A DNA stretch of 64,000 bases from Calonectria ilicicola (Eukaryota > Ascomycota > Sordariomycetes > Hypocreales > Nectriaceae), in the NCBI GenBank assembly GCA_020809705.1, contig CP085833.1:4588001-4652000 (forward strand), in the 5' to 3' direction. A program made the translations under genes and the position numbers. Below, piece after piece: positions 45,462 to 56,577 of this stretch; the first letter of the stretch is position 1; the number at the start of each line of letters is the position of its first letter. The notes under the pieces are model-generated. The model did not search any database. It saw only the letters and a program-made list of their open reading frames with translations, and was not told where the DNA came from.

Positions 45462-48020
45462 ATGTCAACTGAGGAAGCACCCATTGCAGAACCCCCATCA
45501 ACAGATGAGGCATCAATTATCAACACCATTCCTATTCCACCACGGACAAGCAATGCCGGGCGGAAAAGGAGATCATGTTTGACCTGCAGCAAGAGGAAGG
45601 TCAAGTGTGATAAGCAGCAACCATGTCACAACTGTGCCAAGATTGGGAGCGAATGCATATTCCCACGCGTGGTGCAGAATCGGAGTCAATATCCCTCGAC
45701 TCCGGAAGTTGTTGAGATGCTTCAGCGGCTGGAGAAGGTTGTCGAAACTCTTAAGCCACGAGAACAAGCGAGAGCGGAGAATCCGCAAGGCCCGCAGGGC
45801 CGCGCAGATGGGGATGATGATGAACAGAGATCCCCAACGCAAAGGGGAATTCAGGACGGCGAGGTTGAGATGACCGGCATCGAACCCCACGAAAGGGACA
45901 ATAGCCTTGAGAGCCAGAAACGGAATTATGCGTGGCCAAGCCCCATGACCCAAAACGTATCATCAACTTACAAGGGTCCCGGTAAAATTATCCAAGACCA
46001 AGGAAGGGACATATACGTACGTCGTTGGTTCTGGGATGAGGCTGATACCGAGGTAAGTAGCCATAGGAGATTTAAGGAGAAGAAACAGCCCTAATTAAAT
46101 TCCAGGACACTAGTGATTTGATGACGGATGACGAAGATTTCATCGACACCGATGAGCCGAATCATGTATTAGCCAGTCTGGGAGGACTTTGGTCTGTAAA
46201 CATCAACAGTCGTGAACCAGGCTTTCAGATTGATAGCCATGCGACGAAGAGTTTCCAACTAACATCTGAGCAACGTTTCCAACTTTGGAACATATATAAG
46301 GAAAGGGTAGAGCCTCTAGTCAAATTATTTCATTTACCAACACTGGAACAAACCATGCTTGACTCTCACCACAATAACTCACTGGATGGGGAGCAATGCA
46401 TTTTTCTAGCAGTTTACTACGGAGCCATAACCAGTCTCACTGATAGTGAGTGCATGGGGATGTTCCGCGAGAGTCAAGCGCAAACTTTGGGTCGGATCCG
46501 AGAAGCGCTAGAAATAATGTTTTCCGAGGCGATGCTGATACACACCGGCGACATTCGACCCTTACAAGCATTGATCCTGTACCTAACCTTTCTGAGGCAT
46601 CATGATTCCCGAAGATCATGGAATATGACAGGGTTGGCGGTCCGTCTAGCCCAAAACTTTGGGCTCCATAGAGAGGGAAGCTTGTTTGGACTGTCTAAGT
46701 TCGACATGGAATTGCGCCGCAGGTTGTGGTGGCACGTTGCGATTTTGGATGCACCCTCAGCTGAAGACTACTCTGGAGAATACACACTGTGAGTGTCAGA
46801 AGCTTATAAAAGCGCATTGTATCGCAACGTTTCTAACACATTTCCAGTCTCGAGATGAGCGGGTTTGACACTCAACCACCACGAAACCTTGATGATGCTC
46901 ATCTGTATCCAGAGTTGATGGAGTATCCAGTTGAAGTAAGAGGTTTCACAGAGATGACATTTACATTACTCCAATGCGAAATTACCAACATATACCGCTG
47001 CATGGTGGATTCAAGAAGGCTATGTGGGAATACAGGGAAGCGATATGCGGACCTGACAGAACAGGAATGCAGCGACTGGATTGATTCGTGCGAGATACAA
47101 TTTTTTGATAGGTATCTATGTGATTGTAATATTTCCAACAGTTTCCATTGGGTAAGTTGTCACAAACCATACATATTATCATCAGAGTCCTTTGCTCACT
47201 TGCCACAACACAGATGACAGGTACTCTGACGCGTATGCTGTTCAACAAAGTGAGATTGCATGGCTTTAAATCTATAGAGGACATTGAAATGGTATCGGAT
47301 ACAATCCATGATAGATTGTTCTTAGCGGCCGTCGAAGTTATCGAGCTAAACTACCAACTCCGAACTGATCCACGAACACGACCATGGAGCTGGCTCTTTA
47401 GCTCTCACTTCCAGTGGCACGCCTTATCCTTGGTCTTGGTGTGGCTTCAAATGAACCCACTGACTAAGAACTCACGCAGGGCATGGAAGGCAGTCGAGAA
47501 AGCCATGGTTCTCAGGTGGGAACACCCATCACCGTTAGTTAACAACGGGAAGCCTCAACAATGGCGTTCAGTCACTCGAATGTTAGAAAAAGCTCGATCA
47601 GCTCGTCGAGAGGCACTTAATAAGCGTAATCGAAGGGGTTCACGACGCATCACTGGTGGAGGCAGCCTCGACTTGTCGTTCGGTAGGATACCCGCAACTG
47701 ATTCTACCAACACGTCAACTGCTCCAAGCAAAACTGTTCAGCCATCGAACGTAAACCAGTTTTGCAGCCAAGATAATGACGGGCCGAGGGCAGATTTATC
47801 GAACATCCCAAGCAGCTCCGCTCCTGGAATGAGTACCAGCCCCTTGTTGTCGCGATTGGAACCAAATATGACCATGCAAGCTTCTGATGGACTACTGAGT
47901 CTCGAAGGGTTTCCAAATTTTTTGATGGATGATATGCCGGATTTACAGTCTTTTACTAATTGGATGTCAATGGATCTAGATCTTCCCGGTGGCGATCTGC
48001 CAGATGTATCAAACCTGTAG
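45462..48020 (+). CDS. Zn2Cys6 transcription factor, regulator B of a paralogous pair
   Basis: Binuclear-zinc-cluster regulator of roughly 795 residues in four exons, starting at the ATG at 45462 (MSTEEAPIAEPPSTDEASII). The zinc cluster is canonical: Cys39, 42, 49, 55, 58 and 65 in SCLTCSKRKVKCDKQQPCHN and CAKIGSEC. The following TPEVVEMLQRLEKVVETL is a likely coiled-coil dimerisation element. The transcription-factor domain has WNMTGLAVRLAQNFGLHREG, RRRLWWHVAILDAPSAEDYS and YQLRTDPRTRPWSWLF. It is a paralogue of the regulator at 39256-41950, with the same exon layout. The acidic C-terminus (LMDDMPDLQSF) may be an activation region. It shares a promoter with the beta-lactamase-like gene. Confidence 0.87.
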
Positions 48021-48322
48021 TAATGCTCTTGTTTTTGATTAGCTTTGGAATTTAGTTGGCATTTTCTTTGATGAACTTCTAATGTAGGCCCGCTTAACAG
48101 TTATTCCGCGCATGATTGAGAAAGGACCGGGTTAATGGTTGGTGTGTTCTACACGAATATATGAATGATACTTGCGATTAGTGAAAACAATAAATTAAGT
48201 TACTTAGAGACCATGATTGGAGATGGGTGTGAATTATTTGATAATTTTGCCAACGAGTCTACTATCTAAAAGAATGGTACATTTGATGTCCTAACACAGG
48301 AATACACCCATGGGCTGGAGGT
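48021..48322. other. Convergent 3' spacer
   Basis: About 300 bases between regulator B and the flavin-reductase-like gene; AT-rich, nothing recognised. Confidence 0.4.
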
Positions 48323-49036
48323 CTAGAGGGATGGCTTGAGAGCTTTGTCTTGTTGCACCTTTCTGTGTATTCCACTGTTTCCTTCTAATCCAGCATGCGT
48401 GGCCTCATCCATTCCAGGAATGATCATCTCGAACGTATCCCGAATAACAGTATACTGAAAGTATCCACATCGAGCAATGGGCTGAGTTTTGCGGATGTCC
48501 AATTTCCCATCAGTCAAGACATCGTCATCAATGTGCACCGCAACAACCTTGCCAATGACGATGTCGACGGTACCCATTGGCGGTGTCGCGGGTAGCCTCA
48601 ATGTTGTGTGATATTCACACTCGAACTTGACTGGGCTATTCTTGACCATGGGTAAACGCTCCCCGGGCAAAGCATGAGTCCACTCCTTCTCAAGTCCGGC
48701 GCGTTGAAATTCGTCCACACCATAGTCGACCTGTTGGGCCGAGATGTTGACAGCTTCTCGCAAGTCCCAAGTTGCCAGATTCCAGCAGAACTTTCCAGTA
48801 AGCTCAGCATTGCGAACAGTGTCTTTTCGCTCTTGATCAGGCTTTTGATTGGCAGAAAACATGACATATGGTGGATCAAATGTCAAATTGTTGAATTGAG
48901 AATATGGGGCCAAATTGTGGACATTGGGATCTGTTGCTGAGATGGTGGAGATCCAGCCAATTGGGCGAGGGACTACGCATGCCTTGAAGGGATCATGCGG
49001 AAGATTGTGAGGAGTCTTGCCAGGTTCGTAGTACAT
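48323..49036 (-). CDS. Flavin reductase-like (FMN-binding split-barrel) protein
   Basis: Single-exon protein of 237 residues of the flavoprotein-oxygenase/flavin-reductase-like family, which binds FMN and may pass reduced flavin to a partner or act on a small aromatic itself. Marks are CVVPRPIGWISTISATDPNV, HNLAPYSQFNNLTFDPPYVM, DTVRNAELTGKFCWNLAT and SPVKFECEYHTTLRL. The RPIGW and NLAPYS segments are the usual flavin-contact blocks. The protein is head to head with a cupin gene across 552 bases that carry a CGGCCGAG motif. None of the monooxygenases in the window is an obvious two-component enzyme, so its partner is unclear. The family call is firm. Confidence 0.87.
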   Translation of the reverse strand: MYYEPGKTPHNLPHDPFKACVVPRPIGWISTISATDPNVHNLAPYSQFNNLTFDPPYVMFSANQKPDQERKDTVRNAELTGKFCWNLATWDLREAVNISAQQVDYGVDEFQRAGLEKEWTHALPGERLPMVKNSPVKFECEYHTTLRLPATPPMGTVDIVIGKVVAVHIDDDVLTDGKLDIRKTQPIARCGYFQYTVIRDTFEMIIPGMDEATHAGLEGNSGIHRKVQQDKALKPSL

Positions 49037-49588
49037 TTTGAACTTGTTTGAGAAGATAGATTATTGTTACTCAAAAATGTAGCCACAAATATTTATGGCT
49101 TTCAAAGTATTAATGTAAATAGCTTCTTTTCGAGCTCATCAAGAAAGAGAGCAGTATTAAGTAATCGTGAACTTCAGTAATCTCCGAGGCTCGCAATAGA
49201 GCACAATTAGCAGCTAGCTTTCCGGAGTATCCTAGACAAACCGCCTCATACCTGGTCCCCCGCATTCCGCTTAGGGAAATGGGTTGTGGCGCGGGGCCTT
49301 CGGGTCGCTCGTCGGGGTCCCGGCCGAGCAAAAACGGACAGACGCGATGCTGCCGGACATTCTCCGTTTGCAGAATCGGGACGGAACTTAGAATCCGTGC
49401 TTTGAATGCGCTCTAAAGACAAAATCGAATGATTGATTCATGAGACGGATGAGTACATAAACCGCAGTAGAATATTCCTGCTACTGAATCAAACTTGCGC
49501 CAATTCATCACAACCAATCCACTTTCCAGCAAACACTCAACTCTTATTTAGCATAACTTCATTTTGATCTATTCCCGCAAGCCCCACA
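49037..49588. promoter_or_regulatory. Divergent promoter, flavin-reductase-like / cupin
   Basis: A 552-base spacer between outward starts. A GC-rich centre holds CGGCCGAGCAAAAACGG at 49321-49337, matching the transporter upstream region. Confidence 0.5.
49321..49337. promoter_or_regulatory. CGGCCGAGCAAAAACGG motif
   Basis: Sixteen bases (CGGCCGAGCAAAAACG) are identical to those at 20800-20815. The copy here sits near the middle of a bidirectional promoter. A regulator-binding role is inferred. Confidence 0.45.
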
Positions 49589-50206
49589 ATGGATCCCAGC
49601 TTGGATGATGACGTCGAACTTGGCCCTGGTCGCGATATTCCTACCGATGGTATTCCAGTAAACTTCGTCCCAGCCAAGAATGGAGACGTTATCAAGCTCG
49701 GTCTTATCACCTGCCGCGTGCTTGAGGATGGCTCCAGGACAGGTATGATATTTTATACGTATTAATACTCGGAATCAAGCTCACATAGAATCCCCGTGAA
49801 AGACAACCGTATTGGTGCGGCCGAATTCACTTTGCCTCCTGGTTTGAAGGGCCCACCCCCACACTGGCATGAGATGCACGATGAGACCTTTTTGACTACG
49901 AAGGGCACTATTCGCTATCATATTCCCAAGGCGGACGGTACCGAGGACATCATTGATGCCAAGGAGGGTGACTATGTGACGGTGCCTGTTCGGGCACCCC
50001 ACACCTTTAGCAACCCGACTGATCAGGAGGCAAAGTTCTTTAACACTTACACCCCTGCTTACTACATCAACTATTTCAAGTTGCTGGGAACATATGTACA
50101 GGAAGGAAAGCCCATCTCCGCAAAGGAGCACTTGGATGCCATGTCTAATTATGCCACTATCCCCGTCCCACGCAAGTACATTGAGAAGAAGGATGAGCAG
50201 AAGTAG
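49589..50206 (+). CDS. Single-domain cupin, quercetinase-like
   Basis: Small beta-barrel metalloprotein of 185 residues. Exons 49589-49742 and 49803-50206 join as EDGSRTDNRIGAAEF. The acceptor is chosen because the earlier AG would create a stop. The metal-binding cupin motif is PPPHWHEMHDETFLTTKGTI (two His and Glu), and the second His is in VPVRAPHTFSNP. The C-terminal part, FKLLGTYVQEGKPISAKEHL, is typical of fungal quercetin-2,3-dioxygenase-like cupins. It could be a ring-cleaving or other dioxygenase, or a non-enzymatic cupin. Its promoter is shared with the flavin-reductase-like gene and carries a cluster motif, so it probably belongs to the same regulon. Confidence 0.83.
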
Positions 50207-50945
50207 CAAGAATTAGTCAGAATGAGTAAAATATAAATGCTTTGACAAATATGTTCAATATTAGAGGTCTTTGATGAAAAGAACTTCCGCCTGTATGTAC
50301 GCATCTGTTTATAGTTGGCCCAACAAATGATCTGAAAAAAAAACACTCTCATTAGCAATCCTTGACCCCTCAGCGTCGGATTGGGTTTTCTTTATCTTTG
50401 TGGGTGAGAATGCTAATTTATTCCGTTATCAATTCATCCATAGACGTTATTATTGCTCATCCGTAAGAAAAGTACTCTCGGCTTCTAGTCTCCGAGCTCC
50501 GAGCGATATGCAACCTCCTTGAAACTTGGTGTTGGCGAGCTTTTCCAAAAACGTGAGGAGAGACCCAACTTCTTGTTCCCACCATGCCCCGCTTCTCGGC
50601 CGCCATGGTTTCGGGGGCGGGCAAAAAAACCGACAGTCGCCGTTGATACGATGAGTAGATATTGCATTGAACGCGATTGGTTCGAGAGGATAGCAGTCGG
50701 CAGCCTCCGAGAACCCCTTTGACCAATCAGATCTTCGTCGCACATTCTGCTAACCTTTATCAAGGCTCAATATCATCTATAACATTACCGAGAAATGATT
50801 CAGTCATCAGAAAACATTCCTTTCTGTATCCATTGATCATATTACCTCTTATTCAATTGGGTCAATAGATACTTTACCCCCCGGAAATTCCACCTACTTC
50901 ATCTCTGCTTCCGCATTGTGTTGTCTAGGTCATCGATTCAGAACG
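50207..50945. other. Spacer holding the P450-2 promoter
   Basis: About 740 bases without a gene. TCGGCCG at 50596 is followed by GGGCAAAAAAACCGACAG, loosely like the CAAAAACG flank seen at 20808 and 49329. Confidence 0.45.
50596..50602. promoter_or_regulatory. TCGGCCG motif upstream of P450-2
   Basis: The core is shared with other intergenic regions, about 345 bases before the P450 start. An A-run flanked by GGGC and CCGACAG follows. Its role is inferred. Confidence 0.35.
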
Positions 50946-52700
50946 ATGTATCTGGTTTCTTTGCCTCTTTTATTTATCGCAGCTGTCGTCGGCTATGCGG
51001 TTCTCTGGGTTGTTGTGGATTACATCCGCATTTTGCGACTGAGGCAGCGAATGCCTCCCAGTGCATTCCCACTACCATTGTTCGGCAACATATTTCAAAT
51101 TCCAGGGGAAAGACAGTGGACGAAGTTTCAAGAATGGTCACAAAAATTCCAAAATCCTGTCATCACGGTTTGGGATGGACACACTCCAGTGGTTATCTGC
51201 AATGATGCCTGGTCTATGGCTGACCTGTGCGACAAGCGTGCCAACATCTACTCATCTCGTCCGGTGAAAACATTGACCGGTAAAATTTTTGGACTTAACA
51301 AGTTCAACCAAGCTGGGCTTGCGTACGGAGAACAGTGGCGTCTCCATCGCAGATTGACTGTAAGTTAAATTCTTCTCGAACACGGAGTATTTTAACCAGT
51401 TACTCATGTATTATCCTTTGTTAGCATTCCGCTGCAAACGCTCAGATTGTGCAAAATTATCGTCCTATGCAAGCAGACGAGGCCAAGATTCTCATTAATG
51501 ACTGTCTGACTAACCCAGATGGATATGTGGATTCTGCTTTGAGATTTACTGTATCGATTGTGTCTGTTATTGCATGGGGACGACGAATTGGCGGTGCAAG
51601 CGATAATGTTCTTAAAGTCGCCCAAGCATTTGTTGGAAGCGCCAACTTGGGGTTCCCAGGGAAGACGTATACCGAAGCAATCCCCATTCTTGCCTCTTTC
51701 CCTCCTTGGCTCAACCCTCTTCCTAACCAGCTCAGAAAACTGGCCTCGACGTCAAACAAATATTTCTACGCTTTGTCAGTCGAGGGCTGTGATGCCCCGC
51801 AAGACAACTTCGCTAAGAGATTGCTCAAAGAGAAGGAAGAACATGGGCTCAGCAAGGTAGAGATTGCAAACTTGACAGGAAATTTTATCGGCGCTGGCGT
51901 CGATACCACAACGAGTACCGTCTTATCTTTTATTTTGGCCATGTGCCTCAACCCAGACGTCCAGAGGAAGGCCCAAGAAGAGATTGACCGAGTTATTGGC
52001 CAGGAACGGTACCCGGATTGGTCGGACGAAGAGCAGCTCCCCTACGTATCGGCAGTGATCAACGAAACACTAAGATGGAGACCTGCTTTTGCTCTTGGTG
52101 GTCCACCTCACTCCCCTATTGAAGATGTTGTGTACAATGACATGTTCATCCCGAAGGGGACTTCAACCATTGGAAACCTCTGGGCCATGAACCGCAATCC
52201 GAGGGAGTACCCACAGCCTGAAAAGTTTTTGCCGGATCGATTCCTGGATGAGGCTAACCGACCTGCATATCCGAATAGAAGGGGTCACAACGTGTTCGGA
52301 TGGGGTCGACGAGTGTGCAGCGGGGAGCCGCTGGCCCAACAAAGCTTGTATTTTACCATCGTGTCCCTTCTTTGGGCTTTCCACCTCCAGCCTGGCCTGG
52401 ATGAAAACGTGAGTTATCTACTATCTGATAGGTATCTAAATTGCAAAATAGCTAATGCATAATTAGGGAAGAGAGGTCACTTTGGATCCAAATGCGTACA
52501 GCGTTTCTCAGGTTAACCGACCATTGCCATTCAAGGTCAGGTTTACACCTAGGTCACCGACTATTGAGAAGTTGGTGAAAGAAGGGGCTGAAAATTCCCG
52601 TGTCGCTCTGCAAGAGTATGACGCAGAGACAAAGGTGACTTTTGAGAATGCACAGTCGGTCTCGCTGGATATGCCTATTGCGCACACAGAGAAGTCTTAA
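50946..52700 (+). CDS. Cytochrome P450 (CYP65/O-methylsterigmatocystin-oxidoreductase-like group), membrane-anchored
   Basis: Heme-thiolate monooxygenase of 543 residues from exons 50946-51359, 51425-52408 and 52467-52700. The ATG at 50946 gives a hydrophobic anchor (MYLVSLPLLFIAAVVGYAVL), then the hinge RQRMPPSAFPLPLFGNIF. The I-helix motif is GNFIGAGVDTTTS, ExxR is in AVINETLRWRPA, and PERF-type PEKFLPDRF follows. The heme loop is FGWGRRVCSGEPLAQQ. All key residues are present. The C-terminal extension after NRPLPFKVRFTPRS is about 50 residues longer than usual and acidic. It is a different subfamily from P450-1. It likely hydroxylates or demethylates a cluster compound in the ER; the substrate is unknown. 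Confidence 0.88.
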
Positions 52701-53366
52701 GCTGGTGAGGCGTGTAGCAACCTACAAATATCAAAGAGCGTAAATTTCACCGAAGAGAAACTGGCTTCCGTTATTAGCAATCATGATGAAGCTTGCTTAC
52801 TAGAATAGCTCAAATAGAATCCAATAGCTCTTGTATACTTCACGTCCACCCGTCCCCCCTCTTACTCTCCTGGGGAATGCGATGTATGTACGACAAAAAA
52901 AGAATTTATTCAATCTCAGATATAATTCATATAATTCACTTGACATTCATCAAATTTATTGACCAGTATTGGCATATTCTTCGTTCGGAAATACTACAAA
53001 AGCACCCCAGGTATAGTGGTGGCTGACCCGCTGAATCAGTTCGGCGCTTTACGAGAAAGTAAGGGCGAGGGTTGGGGCTCATTCAAATGAGTGTTTCCAT
53101 CATGAATTATCCACTTTGATAACAACTGTAAACCTTCAAGATTAATAATGCTCTTTGAGCTTGAATGGGTCGTTGATTACGCTCAAATGATGACCTGAGT
53201 AGGGGGACCCACTTCCCAAAGGAGCAATCGGAGTTGGAGCTGACAGAGCACATTAGGATCTCAGATTTTAGTAGACAGAAAGCACTTATAAATGAACAAG
53301 AATCAATCCCTTTTTTATTTCACTTCCATAGAAATCAGAGTCAATTTTAATTTACTTGTCATTAAG
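52701..53366. other. Spacer upstream of the alpha/beta hydrolase
   Basis: About 670 AT-rich bases with no gene. A TATA-like CTTATAAATG at 53284 lies about 80 bases before the chosen start; an in-frame upstream ATG at 53292 would add 25 residues. Confidence 0.45.
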
Positions 53367-54457
53367 ATGCGATTGCTTCATTTTGGTCTGACTGCTTGGG
53401 CTGCCTCCATGGTCACAGCCATCACCGACTTTGATAGCTGGGAGCATGGCCGGGTTGCACTAGATGATGTCAGTATACACTTTCGGTACGCTGGATCAGG
53501 CCCACCACTGCTTCTTGTTCACGGAAACCCTCAGTACAGCTTGACATGGCAATTTATTGGCCCCATCCTGGCCCAGAACTACACTGTCATTGCCCCAGAC
53601 AACCGGGGAGCTGGCGACTCAAGCATCCCGCCCGACGGCAACTACAGTGCGGCAGCCTCAGCAGCTGATCTAAAAGGCGTGCTAGACTTCTTGAACGTTT
53701 CATCGGCATATGTTTTTGCGCACGACAAAGGAGTTGGCATGGCCACAGCGCTTGCGATCCAACACCCCGATAGCGTCAAGAGGTTGGCGTTGGCAGAATA
53801 TCTTCTTCCAGGATTTGGTTACGAGGCATCTAGCAACCCAGCTCCATACTGGGATCTTTACCAGAACTGGCAGCTGGCCTTTTTCCAAGTTCCGGATTTA
53901 GCTGAATTCCTCATGTCTGGCAATGAAAAACAATTTCTCCAATGGTATTTCTACCATGGTAGCTATTCTGGGCCAACGAGCTTCAGTGAGGACACTGTGA
54001 ATAAGTATACCTCTAGTATATCCAAACCGGGATTTCTTCGGGCAATGTTGGGTCCCTTTTCTAGCGCCACTGTCTACGATGATTCCAAATTCTTCAAAGC
54101 AGCTCTGAACGAAAGCCGTCTGAGCGTCCCCTTGCTAGGGATGGGTGGCGAAGCGAGTCTTGGGTTAAAATCTGCCCTCCATCAGGTTTATGATCCTATT
54201 TCCTCAAATGTTGAGCTCGATATCATCCCGAAAGCCGGGCATTGGATTGGTAAGTACTTCAATCAACCCGGTGAGCTAGGACTAACCCGTGACTAGCGGA
54301 CGAAAACCCAAAGTGGACAGCAAATCGTGTGGCGGAATTCTTCTCGCAAGATGACTCGCAGTTGGATGGTATTGATTTGTCCTACTTGGAGAATCTAGTT
54401 ACCCTAAACGTCGGTTATTACGGTACGAAGAGGAACTTTGCGTTGGGGTCGCAGTAA
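53367..54457 (+). CDS. Alpha/beta hydrolase, epoxide-hydrolase/dehalogenase type, with signal peptide
   Basis: Hydrolase of 347 residues from exons 53367-54249 and 54297-54457; the join reads AGHWIADENPKWTANRVAEF. I prefer the ATG at 53367 because it gives a clean signal peptide (MRLLHFGLTAWAASMVTA) rather than the upstream 53292. Marks are LLLVHGNPQYSLTWQ (HGxP oxyanion hole), IAPDNRGAGDSS, and the nucleophile elbow FAHDKGVGMA with Asp as the expected nucleophile. The cap region is LPGFGYEASSNPAPYW, and the catalytic His is in IPKAGHWI. Asp nucleophiles mark epoxide hydrolases and haloacid or haloalkane dehalogenases rather than esterases. It is probably exported or vacuolar. It may clear arene oxides or epoxides made by the P450s. 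Confidence 0.84.
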
Positions 54458-54740
54458 GCGTTAGCTTCGTTGTATTCACTCTAAAAAATCATTCTACCAC
54501 TTGGTATTCTAGATAGGTTTGTATTCAAAATGTGGGAAAGATTCAATTATCCAGTTCCTAAATCCTCGCTTATTATGAATCGGGATAGTGAGACAACATT
54601 ATTCGAGAATTTAGTTGGTCGGTATCATATGCACAATAACACCAAATATTTTAAGCTTGGACATCAGTACCATTTTACGAATTTACCAATCATCTGGTAG
54701 AAAATATGTCTTGTGAGTGGTCAAATGAAACCTCGCATTT

Positions 54741-54755
54741 CGGATTCCTCGGCCG
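54741..54755. promoter_or_regulatory. CGGATTCCTCGGCCG motif upstream of the Rieske gene
   Basis: Identical over fifteen bases to 42921-42935 upstream of the YCII gene, about 470 bases before the Rieske start. A regulatory role is inferred. Confidence 0.45.
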
Positions 54756-54795
54756 ACCGTCCGCCGGTCTGCGACGTGAGCGCTGAAAGTCGAAT

Positions 54796-54825
54796 AGTGA
54801 AAGGCGCTTTTCAGCGCCTTTCACT
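54796..54825. repeat. Perfect hairpin, 13-base arms and 4-base loop
   Basis: AGTGAAAGGCGCT at 54796-54808, loop TTTC, then the exact reverse complement AGCGCCTTTCACT at 54813-54825. It lies between the hydrolase 3' end and the Rieske start. It could form a stem in RNA or be a palindromic protein site; there is no T-run like a bacterial terminator. Confidence 0.75.
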
Positions 54826-55026
54826 TAACCAAGAACGTCATATCTCTAAAAATATGTGACGACACAGTGTAGTTTCTATACTGGGACATGTTCTACTCGG
54901 TACGTGCGATAGCGCTATAATGTAAATGGTTTAGCGGCTGATCAAACCGTAACCTCCCCGCATTTCAACCCCTGTCTTTGATTGGCAACCTCTGCGTAGC
55001 CATTCGACATTGCTCCTGCGGATTGT

Positions 55027-55033
55027 TCGGCCG
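55027..55033. promoter_or_regulatory. TCGGCCG motif, second copy upstream of the Rieske gene
   Basis: About 190 bases before the start at 55223, followed closely by another CGG. Its role is inferred. Confidence 0.35.
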
Positions 55034-55222
55034 TGCTCGGAGGGTACACAGTAGACGGACCCGGCCTCCTTCCGATGCTTTGTGTCGATTTCGCCAAGAT
55101 CCGAGATACGAAGAATTCGTGGTAAGCCATGACCATTAATAGCTTTCAATCCCCCTCACAAATTTACAGCAATTCATAACAATTCACCAAACGAAAACCA
55201 ACACAGCAATCAAGACTTCAAA

Positions 55223-56577
55223 ATGCAGAGCACCCTCCCGTCTTCGTGGTACCGTGAGCCAGCCTTCTACCAGCTTGAGCGACGGGCTATCTTTAGCAAA
55301 TCATGGATTTTAGTGTCCCATTCCCTCCAGTTCACTGAGGTTGGAAAGTACACCCGCTATGAGATGGCTGGGTACCCTTTCTTCATCATCAGAGACCGTA
55401 CTGGCAATATCAATGCCTTCCTCAATATGTGTCGCCACCGAGCTTTCCCAATTGTCCACAAAGACTCAGGCGACGCTTCAATCCTGTCGTGTAAATATCA
55501 TGGTATGTTAATGGAATATGCTTACTGAAGATGTCACTCGCTAATCAAACAGGATGGTCATATGGCGTGAATGGCAAGTTGGCTAAAGCGCCTCGATTTG
55601 ACAAGGTTGATGGCTTCAAAAAGGAAGAATATGGCCTTTACAAGGTGCACACTCATATCGATAAACTTGGTTTTCTCTGGGTCAACCTTGACGCCGCAGA
55701 GACACCGACTCTCAGCTGGCAAGAGCAGTTTGGAGGTGTTGATGAACAACCCCGACTGCAAAACTTTGACATGAGCAACTACGAGTATGATCATACATGG
55801 TCAATGGAGGGTAAGTTTAACTGGAAGACCCTCATTGAGAACTACAATGAGGTAAGTGAATCAATTTGTAACCGTATCACGAGCGGTTGAATGTTGATAT
55901 GGTTGTAGTGTTATCATTGTCCTACCGCGCATCCAGGTCTAGCACCCTTCTTCCAAGATAAGAGTAAGAAGATGATTTACGGCTGCCAGAAATTTTGGGT
56001 TGAGCATCTCGGTGCCGAAGGGGAAAGTCGAGCCAGTGAAGTATCCCCGACATACTTCTTTCCAAATGCTTCTTGTGCTATTACGTAAGTCCCTCATCGC
56101 CTCTGATTCCTCTGATCCCCTCCAGCTCAGGCTAATGGCATTCATGACAGTCCCGTATTTTTCTATATGATGTCCATTGTCCCAACTTCGGCGACTACAA
56201 GTTTGATGCGATATGAAGTTTATCGCTCCAAATCTGCGACACCTGAACAACTGAAGGAGAAACTCGACTTCTTTAATCAAGTTGAGTCTGAAGATAAGTG
56301 GCTTGCCAACGGAGCCCAATCCAACTTGAATAGTGATACATACACAACTGGACCTTTCCATCCTGAGGTCGAAGAGGCTGTTACCTTTGTTACAGGCCTC
56401 GTTAAGAAGCTGCTTCATGATCATGTCGATGAAGAGAAGAAGCGTGGTGCGGAGTGGTGGCCCGCTCGAAGAGCTCCAATGCTTGAATCCACAAAGGAAG
56501 ATGAGGCTTTCTGCCGGGGTGTTTGTGAGTCATCAACACTGGGAGGCAACACTGCCCCCGAAGGGCTATCATGGTAG
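55223..56577 (+). CDS. Rieske [2Fe-2S] non-heme iron oxygenase (choline-monooxygenase-like)
   Basis: Oxygenase alpha subunit of 393 residues from exons 55223-55502, 55553-55851, 55909-56084 and 56151-56577. The N-terminal Rieske domain has Cys70-x-His72 in NMCRHRAF and Cys90-x2-His93 in LSCKYHGWSY, with 17 residues between. The catalytic domain has the mononuclear-iron motif at the exon 2/3 join, [16 protein letters not shown], with His196 and His201. The last exon ([20 protein letters not shown]) completes the family core and ends in [17 protein letters not shown]. Relatives oxidise choline-type amines or hydroxylate aromatics. No ferredoxin-reductase partner gene is visible in the window. 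An intact Rieske enzyme between two P450-related loci suggests a further oxidation step in the cluster. Confidence 0.88.

Larger units (their letters stand above)
54458..55222. other. Spacer holding the Rieske oxygenase promoter
   Basis: About 765 bases without a gene. It carries two CGGCCG motifs (54741, 55027) and a perfect hairpin at 54796, all listed separately. Confidence 0.5.
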
